Part shown: positions 1 through 8,065 of the stretch, piece after piece | How positions within the stretch are numbered: the first letter of the stretch is position 1 | Layout: each line of letters opens with the position of its first letter | NCBI RefSeq assembly: GCF_000023285.1 | Contig: NC_013162.1 | Location: 1,826,501 to 1,890,500 of the forward strand | Direction: 5' to 3' | Source: Capnocytophaga ochracea DSM 7271 | Lineage (GTDB): Bacteria > Bacteroidota > Bacteroidia > Flavobacteriales > Flavobacteriaceae | Length of the DNA stretch: 64,000 bases | Made by a program: the position numbers and the translations under genes | Notes under the pieces: model-generated | The model's database searches: none | Seen by the model: only the letters and a program-made list of their open reading frames with translations | Told to the model about the DNA's origin: nothing

Positions 1-730
1 TATACGTTTGTCCGCCTCCTTCTTTGATAGGGATAGGAGCGCCTTTTTCGGTGCCAATACCTATGGTGTAGATATGTACTCCTTTTTCTTGTGCTTCGGT
101 AGCGATTTCGGTAGCACCCATTTCGTGGTCTTCGCCATCGGTGAGGATAAAGAGCAAGCGCGCGGTGGGAGTATTCTCATCGAAATAGTTGCTTGCCATA
201 CGTATTGCTTCCTGAATGGCAGTTCCCTGAGAGGAAAGCATATCGGTGTTCATATCTTGTAGAAACATCTTAGCGGCAGAATGGTCGGTAGTGAGAGCGA
301 GCTGAGGATAAGCGCTAGCTGCATAAGCTACGATACCTACACGGTCGCCTTTTAGCTGACTAATGGTTTCGAAAGCGATGCGTTTTGCCTTTTCCAAACG
401 ATTGGGGGCTACGTCTTCGGCAAGCATACTTTTAGAGACATCAATGGCAAAGACGATATCTACCCCTTCGCGTTTTACGGTTTCAATTTTTGTACCTATC
501 TTGGGGTTAGCAAGGGCGATGCTCAGTAGCACAAGCACTACTGCCAAGACACTCCATTTCACCCAGAGTTTGAATCGCGAACGGTCAGGAGCTAAACGCC
601 TAAGGGCAGGGGAGGAGGCAAATTGTCTTTGCAACCGACGTTTGCGAAGCATTGAAAGGGCAAAGATGATGAATAGCGGGATGAGTACCGCTATGAGCCA
701 AAGATATATTTTTTCGTCGATATGAATCAT
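1..730 (-). CDS. batB: BatB-like VWA-domain membrane protein (partial)
   Basis: The first 243 codons are present; the 3' end runs off the left edge. A hydrophobic N-terminal segment, a basic stretch and a second membrane segment (about residues 55-75) precede a von Willebrand factor A domain. The metal-ion-dependent adhesion site reads AIDVSKSM (DxSxS), and later blocks include SSQGTAIQEA and LTDGEDHE. This arrangement is that of the BatB subunit of the Bacteroidota BatABCDE (aerotolerance) cluster; the NPKIGTKIETVKREG stretch before the MIDAS is what I recall of flavobacterial BatB. The protein sits in the inner membrane with the VWA domain outside the cytoplasm; its molecular role is unsettled. 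The start is the ATG at 728-730; the rest of the bat cluster would lie to the left. BatA is the alternative. Confidence 0.85.
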   Translation of the reverse strand, partial: MIHIDEKIYLWLIAVLIPLFIIFALSMLRKRRLQRQFASSPALRRLAPDRSRFKLWVKWSVLAVVLVLLSIALANPKIGTKIETVKREGVDIVFAIDVSKSMLAEDVAPNRLEKAKRIAFETISQLKGDRVGIVAYAASAYPQLALTTDHSAAKMFLQDMNTDMLSSQGTAIQEAIRMASNYFDENTPTARLLFILTDGEDHEMGATEIATEAQEKGVHIYTIGIGTEKGAPIPIKEGGGQTY

Positions 731-1573
731 AATTAGTTAAAAGATAAGAGTTAAGAGTTAAAAGTCGCAAAGGCTTTTATTATTAACTTTTAATTCATAG
801 CTGTTAATCAAATACTGCGCCAAAACGATGCAAAGATACAAAATAATTTATAAAATTAGAAAATGAGGTGCGAGTTTGATTTAGAGGAATGAGGCTGTGC
901 CTCAGAAATTAAACAAAATTTAAACAAAATCAAGGCTACGCCTTGTAAAGTAACTTTTGGGAATTAGCAAATTAGAAAATTAGAAAATGAGGAAATGAGG
1001 AAATGGAGTGCGAGCTACAAGAAATGCGCCAGCGGAGGTTTGTCAGTTTATTCAACTTTGCCAAAGTTTCAAACTTTGACAAAGTGTGTACCGCAAAAGC
1101 GATGTGTTGGAACTATTAGGAGCTTTCGGAAGGAAACGGAATAGTTCGGAAGTGGGTCGAGAGGGATTTTGGTGAAAAAAGGCTATAAGAAGGGTGGGGG
1201 GTAGCTTATAGATAGCTTATAGGAAGCTTATACGAATCTTGGACGATTGGTATAGAAAGGGTATATAAGTGATTGATTAATAATATCATACAACCGTACT
1301 AAAAATGTTAAAAATGGGGTTTCGAGGCGAAAGAAAAGGAATCCTCACCCCGTCCCTCTCCCAAGGAGAGGGGGTGTAATGACGGGTGACGGGTGACGAA
1401 TGACGGAGGGAATGTGGTGAAAACTTCTCGCTGGCTATCTTTAAAGGGGGAGATACGATGCAAAAGCGACAATTGAGAGTTTGATGAATCTTAGGTGATT
1501 GTTATACAAAGGCTGTTGGAGCATTTAATAATCAGTGAATTATATTTTAAGGTTTTAGATTTTAATCATTTAG
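731..1573. repeat. Gene-free junction holding dispersed element copy A
   Basis: No credible gene lies in this divergent junction between batB and rpmE2. From about 858 to 1520 it holds copy A of a dispersed non-coding element also found at about 21.7-22.3, 31.5-32.1 and 51.05-51.23 kb. In order: a mini-hairpin GAGGC-TGT-GCCTC (891-903), a second CAAGGC-TAC-GCCTTG (931-945), an inverted AACTTTGCCAAAG/CTTTGacAAAG-like stretch (about 1060-1083), repeated TTCGGAA words, an 11-bp-phased block (1201-1266), a CCCTCTCC/GGAGAGGG hairpin (1354-1372) and a degenerate second 11-bp block (1486-1518). Short tandem words such as GACGGGT lie at about 1381-1400. Confidence 0.85.
1201..1266 (+). repeat. 11-bp-phased block of element A (six units)
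   Basis: Six contiguous 11-mers: GTAGCTTATAG, ATAGCTTATAG, GAAGCTTATAC, GAATCTTGGAC, GATTGGTATAG, AAAGGGTATAT. The last four recur almost unchanged in copies B, C and D. A degenerate echo (GAATCTTAGGT, GATTGTTATAC, AAAGGCTGTTG) follows at 1486-1518. Confidence 0.85.
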
Positions 1574-1604
1574 TTTGTCAATTCGAAAAATAGTTGTACC
1601 TTTG
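1574..1604 (+). promoter_or_regulatory. Promoter of rpmE2 (Bacteroidota type)
   Basis: A -33 TTTG (1574-1577) and a -7 TACCTTTG (1597-1604) are separated by 19 bp, matching the TTTG-N19-TAnnTTTG consensus. The ATG lies 37 bp downstream. Confidence 0.8.
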
Positions 1605-1641
1605 CGCCCTGAAAAAATTACGTAATAAAATTAGCATTGCA

Positions 1642-1893
1642 ATGAAAAAAGAAATTCACCCAGAATCTTACCGTTTGGTGGCTTTCAAAGATATGTCGAA
1701 CGACGATATCTTCATCACAAAGTCTACCGTAGAAACAAAAGAGACTATTGAAGTAGAAGGGGTTGAGTATCCATTAGTAAAATTAGAGATTTCTCGCACT
1801 TCGCACCCTTACTACACTGGTAAATCTAAACTTATCGACACAGCCGGACGTATTGATAAGTTTAAAAACAAATACGCTAAGTTCCAAAAATAA
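1642..1893 (+). CDS. rpmE2: 50S ribosomal protein L31 type B
   Basis: An 83-residue protein starting [11 protein letters not shown] and containing [14 protein letters not shown] and a basic C-terminus, typical of bacterial L31. It has no CxxC zinc motifs, so it is the zinc-independent (type B, C-minus) form, which is often the only form in flavobacteria. It joins the large ribosomal subunit. The frame is open upstream to 1594, but that stretch contains the promoter, so the ATG at 1642 is chosen. It is followed at once by an intrinsic terminator. Confidence 0.96.
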   Translation: MKKEIHPESYRLVAFKDMSNDDIFITKSTVETKETIEVEGVEYPLVKLEISRTSHPYYTGKSKLIDTAGRIDKFKNKYAKFQK

Positions 1894-1906
1894 CATAGCA
1901 ACTTTT

Positions 1907-1933
1907 AAAAACCTCCTCACGGAGGTTTTTTTT
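1907..1933 (+). terminator. Terminator of rpmE2, abutting the sbcC start
   Basis: Stem ACCTCC (1911-1916), loop TCAC and GGAGGT (1921-1926) lead into a T-run ending at 1933. The sbcC ATG is at 1937. The 3' arm contributes a GGAGG at a spacing that could act as a ribosome binding site. Confidence 0.85.
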
Positions 1934-1936
1934 CTT

Positions 1937-4900
1937 ATGAAAATACTTTCGGTCTCTCTTCATAATATCGCTTCTATAGAAGGTCCCTTTACGCTTAATT
2001 TGGAAGCTGAACCCCTTAAATCGGTGGGGTTATTTGCTATTACAGGAGCGACAGGGGCAGGCAAATCTACCATTTTAGATGCTATTTGCCTTGCGCTTTA
2101 CAACGATACTCCTCGATTGGCAACTACAAAAAACTCGGTTGCTATTGCTGACGGCTCGGCTGAGGTGCAGGTGAATAATGTGAAGAACCTCTTGCGCAAA
2201 GGGGCGATTTCGGGCTATGCCAAAGTGGTATTTCAGGCGGTAGACGGCAAGACTTATGAAGCGGAATGGCAGGTACGCAGAGCCTATAACAAACTTTCGG
2301 GGGCAATTCAGCCTGAAACTTTGCAACTTACTTGCCTGACGGATAACCAACTGATTGCTGAGAACCGCAAGACATTGGTGCTCGAAAAGATAAAGGAATG
2401 CGTAGGCTTGACCTTTGACGAGTTTACCAAATCGGTAATTTTGGCACAAGGAGACTTTACGTCGTTCTTAAAAGCGAATGATGATAAGCGGTCGGATATT
2501 TTAGAAAAACTCACAGGTACGGAGATTTACACACGCATTTCTAAGCAAGTGTACGAACTCAACAAGCAACATAAAAACGAACTCCAACTCTTAGAAAAAC
2601 AGCTTGAAAACATCGTTTTTTTAACGGAAGAAGAACGCAGTGCCTTAACCGAGCAACTTACAGCCGATGAAGAGAGGTTGAAAACCTTACAAGCCTCGCT
2701 CGCTACTTTAAAAGAACAACAGCAGTGGTTTGACAATCAGAAGTTGTACACTCAGCAATGGCAAGAAGCTATTGCCAATAAAGAAAAAGCCGAACAAGAG
2801 AAAACCTCGCAAGCGGAACGTTTTGGAGAGCTTGCTATCATAGAGCAATTACAAGCCATAAAAGGGGATATCCTCACCGAGCAAAGGGAAAAAGAACTAT
2901 TAGCAACTGCTCAGCAACATTTGAAAGAAGCTACTGCCGAAAAAGAACGGCTCACAGCTAATAAGGCTAAGGTATCCGAGCAAAAATTGCTAACCGAAAA
3001 CGATTTGGCTACTGCCAAAAAGGCTTATGAAATTGCCAAACCTTTTATTGCCAGAGCAAAGGAATTGGACGTACGACTTGCAGAACTAACGCAGATTTTT
3101 GAGCAAAAACAGCAGCAGCAAGAGGCGAAAGAGACTGCTTTGCAAGCTAAAAAAGAGTCGCTTGAAAAAGTAACTGAACATATACAGAAAGGGGAGAGGT
3201 ACATTCAGCAAGAAGAGCAGTGGCTCAACACTCACCCTGATGAAGCGCAGTTGTACCGCAATGCGTTGTGGCTCAAACAGCTTGTGGAAGAACAGCAACA
3301 ACTCAATGAAAAACTAACTGCCCATAGCCAAGCAGAAGAACGCCTTAGACAACAACTCAATGAGCTGAAAGCACAATACCCTATACAGGCACTCCCTTCA
3401 ACTGATATAGAGATGCTTGCTAAACAGCAGAAGGCTTATCTCACCGCCTTGCAAGTGTATCAGGCGGATAGAGAGATTGCCAAACATATCAAGCAATACA
3501 CTGACGCAAAGGTTCAGAGAGAAGCGCTCTTACAAGAGATGCAAAACACCCAAAGCCAAATATTGGAAACATTGCAACGTTTAAAAACTGAGAAGATAGC
3601 CACCCAAATAGCTTGTGATACAGCGGAACGCATTTACCAAAGGGCACAAATAGAAAATACCAAAGATGTAGCGTTTTTGAGAGAACATTTGGTGGAAGGA
3701 GAAGCCTGCCCCGTATGTGGTTCGGTACACCACCCCAATGCTCATAAGGCAGTAGCTGAACACCTGATAGATACAGTGCAACAAGAATTTCTAACGGCTA
3801 AAAAACAATTAGAAACGCTTACCAAAGAGGTTATCACCAAAGAAACGGAGCTCAAAGAACTGCAAAAGCGTATAGAGAGTCAGACAGCAGAAAACGCAGA
3901 GCGTACGGATTTATGGCAACAAGAGAGCGAACGCTTGTCGCAATCAGTGTATTATACGACCTATCCTTCTGTGAAAATAGAAGAATATATCACGGATAAG
4001 ATAGCAAAAACAGAACATCTTTTAGCGGAAAACGAGCGTCTTTTTGAAGTCCTCAACCGACTCAAATCGCTTACTGATGAGCTGAATACCCTTGCGAAAG
4101 ACGTTGAAAATTACAAGCAACAACGGCAAAAATACAGTCAGCAATTACAGAGCTTACAACTTTCGGACGCTTGGCTCAACCTTTGGAAAACCGATATTGT
4201 GCAATTTCAAACCCAAATCACCACTGCTAAAACCGACTGGGAAGCGCATTCGGCTTGTATCGAGAAATACAAAAAGCGCCTTGCTGAACTCACCCAAGAG
4301 CGCACCGAGCTCGCCTCCTCACAACAAGTACTCCGTCAAGAGCTCACCGAATTGACAACGACAATCGATAAAGAGCAAGCGCAATTGCAAACGCTGAAAG
4401 AAGAACGTGCGGGATTGTTAGAAGGAAAATCGGTTCAAGTAATAGAAGAGAGTTACCAACAGCATTTAGAGCAATTAACAACTCTTTTAGAGCAAACGCA
4501 ACAGCAATATAACGCTATTTTATTGGAGATGACGGCTAACGAAAAAACCTTAGAGACCTTAGCAATGCAACAACAGCAATCGCAAGCTCATATAGCCGAG
4601 TCAACTCACAAAATAGAAGAATGGCTTACAGCCTACAAGCCTGCTCAAATAGAGCATATAAGAAGGAAAATGCAAGAGTGGGCGAATCGTTCTCACGAAT
4701 GGCTACAATCAGAGCGCCAAGCCCTTCAATCCTTAAATGACCGCATTGCACAATACAATACCATTGCGAATGAAAAACAGCAAGCGCTTGAAACACTAAA
4801 AGAAAAAAGACCACTCAACTTTACAGAAGAAGATATCGTCCAACAGTTGGCTGAACAGACAGCAGAAGAAGATACCTTTCGCGATACGGTAGTCACTCAA

Positions 4901-5485
4901 AAGAGTCGGCTTTTAAATGATGAGCAACAGCGAGCAATAGCAGTTGAGTTGCATACAGCCAAAGAAGAAAAGGAAAAACTCGCTCATCGCTGGAGCTTGC
5001 TCAACGACCTGATAGGAAGTAGTACAGGTAATGCGTTTCGCAAATACGCGCAGGAGTACACTTTGGATATGCTCTTGCAATATGCTAATGTGCAGATGCG
5101 CTACCTCAATAGGCGCTACACCCTGCAACGCATTCCTAACTCTCTTAGTCTGCAAGTGATAGACAACGATATGGGAGCTGAGGTACGGTCGGTATACTCA
5201 CTTTCAGGAGGAGAATCGTTTTTGGTATCCTTGGCTTTAGCTTTGGCACTTTCGTCTCTTTCATCTACCAAAATGAACGTAGAAACCCTTTTTATAGACG
5301 AAGGTTTTGGTTCTTTAGACTCTGAGACACTTTCAGTAGCCTTAGATGCCTTAGAGAGTTTGCAAAATCAAGGGAAGAAAGTGGGAGTTATCTCTCACGT
5401 ACAGGAGATGGTAGAGCGTATTGCTGTGAAAGTAGTGGTACAGAAGGAAGGTAATGGAAAGAGTAAGATAGTGGTTAGTAATTGA
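1937..5485 (+). CDS. sbcC: SbcC-type SMC-like ATPase/exonuclease subunit
   Basis: A 1182-residue protein with Rad50/SbcC architecture: Walker A GATGAGKST (residues 37-45), long coiled coils, a central zinc hook CPVC (591-594, exactly mid-protein), ABC signature LSGGE (1089-1093) and Walker B LFIDEGFG (around 1118-1125). With the SbcD nuclease it processes hairpins and protein-blocked DNA ends. The ATG at 1937 gives the usual MKILSVSLHNIAS start; the frame is open further upstream through rpmE2, which is not used. No sbcD lies beside it here. The next gene starts 2 nt after its stop, so the two are probably cotranscribed. The only promoter seen upstream is that of rpmE2, across a terminator. 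Confidence 0.93.
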   Translation: MKILSVSLHNIASIEGPFTLNLEAEPLKSVGLFAITGATGAGKSTILDAICLALYNDTPRLATTKNSVAIADGSAEVQVNNVKNLLRKGAISGYAKVVFQAVDGKTYEAEWQVRRAYNKLSGAIQPETLQLTCLTDNQLIAENRKTLVLEKIKECVGLTFDEFTKSVILAQGDFTSFLKANDDKRSDILEKLTGTEIYTRISKQVYELNKQHKNELQLLEKQLENIVFLTEEERSALTEQLTADEERLKTLQASLATLKEQQQWFDNQKLYTQQWQEAIANKEKAEQEKTSQAERFGELAIIEQLQAIKGDILTEQREKELLATAQQHLKEATAEKERLTANKAKVSEQKLLTENDLATAKKAYEIAKPFIARAKELDVRLAELTQIFEQKQQQQEAKETALQAKKESLEKVTEHIQKGERYIQQEEQWLNTHPDEAQLYRNALWLKQLVEEQQQLNEKLTAHSQAEERLRQQLNELKAQYPIQALPSTDIEMLAKQQKAYLTALQVYQADREIAKHIKQYTDAKVQREALLQEMQNTQSQILETLQRLKTEKIATQIACDTAERIYQRAQIENTKDVAFLREHLVEGEACPVCGSVHHPNAHKAVAEHLIDTVQQEFLTAKKQLETLTKEVITKETELKELQKRIESQTAENAERTDLWQQESERLSQSVYYTTYPSVKIEEYITDKIAKTEHLLAENERLFEVLNRLKSLTDELNTLAKDVENYKQQRQKYSQQLQSLQLSDAWLNLWKTDIVQFQTQITTAKTDWEAHSACIEKYKKRLAELTQERTELASSQQVLRQELTELTTTIDKEQAQLQTLKEERAGLLEGKSVQVIEESYQQHLEQLTTLLEQTQQQYNAILLEMTANEKTLETLAMQQQQSQAHIAESTHKIEEWLTAYKPAQIEHIRRKMQEWANRSHEWLQSERQALQSLNDRIAQYNTIANEKQQALETLKEKRPLNFTEEDIVQQLAEQTAEEDTFRDTVVTQKSRLLNDEQQRAIAVELHTAKEEKEKLAHRWSLLNDLIGSSTGNAFRKYAQEYTLDMLLQYANVQMRYLNRRYTLQRIPNSLSLQVIDNDMGAEVRSVYSLSGGESFLVSLALALALSSLSSTKMNVETLFIDEGFGSLDSETLSVALDALESLQNQGKKVGVISHVQEMVERIAVKVVVQKEGNGKSKIVVSN

Positions 5486-5487
5486 TT

Positions 5488-6024
5488 ATGAAGAGAATAT
5501 ATACGATAGGACATTCCACACATACATTGGAAGAATTTATAGAAATGTTACAATCGTTTGAGATACAACATTTAGTTGATATCAGAGGGTTACCAGGCTC
5601 TAACAAATATTTGCAATTTAATAAAGAAAACTTAGAGGTAGTATTACCCGAAATTGGGATAGCCTATACCCATCTCACGTTATTAGGTGGTAGACGTAAA
5701 GTACATAAAGACTCTAAGAATACTCGTTGGCATAACGAGTCCTTCCGAGCTTATGCTGATTATATGGAGACCTATGATTTTGAAAAAGGTATTGCTCAAC
5801 TCATTGCTATAGCTGAAAAAGAAACTACTGCTTATATGTGTGCAGAGGCTGTTTGGTGGCGTTGTCATAGGTCGATGGTATCAGATTATTTGAAAGCCAA
5901 GGGTTGGCAAGTAAATCATATTATGGCAATAGGTAAGGAAGAACCTCATAGATACACCGCTCCTGCTCGTATTATAGGAGACAGAGTAGTGTATTACGAT
6001 GATGGAGAGATTTTAAATCTCTAA
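5488..6024 (+). CDS. DUF488 family protein
   Basis: A 178-residue protein of the DUF488 family: N-terminal KRIYTIGHSTHTLEEF, then VDIRGLPGSNK, and the family-typical Cys/His segment CAEAVWWRCHRSMV near residues 113-126. Function is unknown; the conserved Cys and His residues suggest a catalytic or nucleic-acid-related role but nothing here settles it. An in-frame TTG lies 6 nt upstream, but the ATG at 5488, 2 nt after the sbcC stop, is preferred. It probably forms a transcription unit with sbcC. Confidence 0.85.
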   Translation: MKRIYTIGHSTHTLEEFIEMLQSFEIQHLVDIRGLPGSNKYLQFNKENLEVVLPEIGIAYTHLTLLGGRRKVHKDSKNTRWHNESFRAYADYMETYDFEKGIAQLIAIAEKETTAYMCAEAVWWRCHRSMVSDYLKAKGWQVNHIMAIGKEEPHRYTAPARIIGDRVVYYDDGEILNL

Positions 6025-6109
6025 CACAATAAATCAGATATAGAAAAAGATTAGAGAAAATCTTTATTAAAAGAACTGTGAAAAAGTATGTAAACATTAA
6101 AATAATACG

Positions 6110-7207
6110 ATGAAAGTAAAAGACATAACTAAAGTTCTTGAAACTCTTGCACCACTTGATTATGCTGAGAGTTTTGACAATGTAGGCTTATTGGTAGGTG
6201 ACGCCAATGCCGAAGTAACAGGAGTGCTCATCACCTTAGATACATTAGAAGCTGTGGTAGAAGAAGCTGTTGAAAAGAATTGTAATCTTATTGTTAGTTT
6301 CCACCCGATTATCTTTAATGGGCTTAAATCGCTTACAGGGAAGACCTATGTGGAACGAGTAGTGATGAAAGCGATTCGACACCAAATAGCTATTTACAGT
6401 ATGCATACGGCTTTGGATAATCAGCTGTTAGGAGTGAATGCTTCTATTGCTGACCATTTAGGATTGCATAATCGCTCCATACTTATTCCACAGCCTAATG
6501 TTATTAGAAAACTTATTACCTATGTTCCAAAAGCCAATGCTGAAAAGCTACGTAAAGCGCTCTTCGAAGCAGGAGCGGGGAATATTGGCAACTATGCGGA
6601 ATGCAGTTTCAATCTTGAAGGGAAAGGCACTTATAAGGGCAATGAATCTTCGCACCCAACTATTGGTGAACCCAATGTATTTCACACAGAAGATGAAACA
6701 CAAATAGGAGTTATTTTTCCCAAGCACTTACAATTTCAAATACTAAAAGCACTTCGCCAAAATCACCCCTATGAAGAGGTGGCTTATGAGATATATATAC
6801 TCGAAAACGAGCACCAACATATAGGAATGGGTATGATAGGGGAATTTAAAACCCCGATGAGTGAGGCAGATTTCCTTGTTTATTTAAAAGAAAAAATGGA
6901 GGCAAGCTGTATTAGGTATTCAGCATTCAGGGGGAAAGAAGTGAAAAAAGTAGCTGTATTGGGAGGAAGTGGAGCTTTTGCAATAGAAGATGCTAAGCGA
7001 GCAGGAGCAGATGTTTTTGTGAGTGCAGACTTTAAATACCACGATTTTTTCAGGGCTGAGGGGAAAATATTATTAGCAGATATAGGTCATTTTGAAAGTG
7101 AACAATACATAAAATTTATTTTATTTGAGTATCTTTCAAAAAAAATTCCTACTTTTGCCCTCTCAATATCAAATGTAGATACAAATCCTATCAAATATTA
7201 TTCATAG
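6110..7207 (+). CDS. Nif3-like dinuclear metal-centre protein
   Basis: A 365-residue NIF3/YbgI-family protein. The N-terminal half has SFDNVGLLVGD and the metal-binding stretch VSFHPIIFNGLKSL. The C-terminal half has GGSGAFAIEDAKRAGAD and DIGHFESE, which close the dinuclear site. The length and middle segment match the long form with an inserted PII-like domain (YqfO type) rather than the roughly 250-residue short form. The family is often named GTP cyclohydrolase 1 type 2, but its physiological role is uncertain. It is followed after 2 nt by the coiled-coil protein gene, a pairing common in Bacteroidota. Confidence 0.9.
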   Translation: MKVKDITKVLETLAPLDYAESFDNVGLLVGDANAEVTGVLITLDTLEAVVEEAVEKNCNLIVSFHPIIFNGLKSLTGKTYVERVVMKAIRHQIAIYSMHTALDNQLLGVNASIADHLGLHNRSILIPQPNVIRKLITYVPKANAEKLRKALFEAGAGNIGNYAECSFNLEGKGTYKGNESSHPTIGEPNVFHTEDETQIGVIFPKHLQFQILKALRQNHPYEEVAYEIYILENEHQHIGMGMIGEFKTPMSEADFLVYLKEKMEASCIRYSAFRGKEVKKVAVLGGSGAFAIEDAKRAGADVFVSADFKYHDFFRAEGKILLADIGHFESEQYIKFILFEYLSKKIPTFALSISNVDTNPIKYYS

Positions 7208-7209
7208 AT

Positions 7210-7995
7210 ATGGCACAAAAAGTGGATATAACCGTAGAAGAAAAATTAAGAGCATTGTATGATTTACAGCTTATCGATTCTAAGATTGATGAGTTACAGA
7301 ACACTCGTGGAGAGCTTCCGTTAGAAGTTTCAGACCTTGAAGATGAGGTAGAGGGTTTAAAAAAACGTCACGTAAAGTTTAAAGAAGAGTTAGACGAATT
7401 GCAGGCAGGAATTGCTGAGAAGAAGGCAAAAATTGAAGAGGCAAAAGCCCTTATTAAAAAATATACTACCCAGCAAAAGAATGTACGTAACAATCGTGAA
7501 TATACCTCTCTTTCTAAAGAGATAGAATTTCAAGAGTTAGAAGTACAGTTGGCAGAAAAACGCATTAAAGAAGGTAAAGCGCAAGTAGACCAAAAGAAAG
7601 AGGCTATTAAGCAAGTAGATGAGCGCAAAGCCCAACGTGATGCGCACCTCAAGCACAAAAAAGCTGAACTTGATTCTGTTTTGGCAGAAACTGAGAAAGA
7701 GGAAGAATTTTTAAGAGAAAAAGCAGAAGAGTATGCGGCTAAAATTGAAGAGCGTTTGCTAAAAGCCTATCAACGCATTCGCAGTAGTGTGATGAACCGT
7801 TTAGCAATAGTGCCAATTCAGCGTGGAGCCTCTGGAGGTTCATTCTTTGCTATTCCGCCACAAGTACAAGTAGAAATTGCCTCTCGTAGAAAGATTATTA
7901 CTGATGAACACAGTGGACGAATCTTGGTAGATGCAGCTTTAGCTGAAGAAGAAAGAGAAAAGATGGAAACTTTGTTTAAAAGTTTTAAAGCATAG
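7210..7995 (+). CDS. Coiled-coil zinc-ribbon-family protein lacking the zinc cysteines
   Basis: A 261-residue protein. Residues 1-185 form an almost continuous charged coiled coil (DLEDEVEGLKKRH, KNVRNNREYTSLSKEI). The C-terminal domain (RGASGGSFFAIPPQ, IITDEHSGRILVD) aligns with the C4-type zinc ribbon family, whose usual pattern has CxxC pairs around the PPQ motif and before GRIL. Here those positions are Ser, Gly and Asp and the protein has no cysteine at all, so it cannot bind zinc in the usual way. It probably shares an mRNA with Nif3. Function is unknown. Confidence 0.87.
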   Translation: MAQKVDITVEEKLRALYDLQLIDSKIDELQNTRGELPLEVSDLEDEVEGLKKRHVKFKEELDELQAGIAEKKAKIEEAKALIKKYTTQQKNVRNNREYTSLSKEIEFQELEVQLAEKRIKEGKAQVDQKKEAIKQVDERKAQRDAHLKHKKAELDSVLAETEKEEEFLREKAEEYAAKIEERLLKAYQRIRSSVMNRLAIVPIQRGASGGSFFAIPPQVQVEIASRRKIITDEHSGRILVDAALAEEEREKMETLFKSFKA

Positions 7996-8030
7996 AAGAT
8001 AAGTAATGAGGAAACTAATTATATTAAGAA

Positions 8031-8060
8031 AAATGAGTCCAGTGATCACTGGACTCATTT
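8031..8060. terminator. Perfect 30-bp palindrome, bidirectional terminator
   Basis: A 15-bp perfect inverted repeat with no loop, centred between 8045 and 8046 (core AGTGATCACT, outer arms AAATGAGTCC/GGACTCATTT). A/T-rich ends on both sides suit termination of the converging units at 7995 and 8066. Confidence 0.85.
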
Positions 8061-8065
8061 TATTT

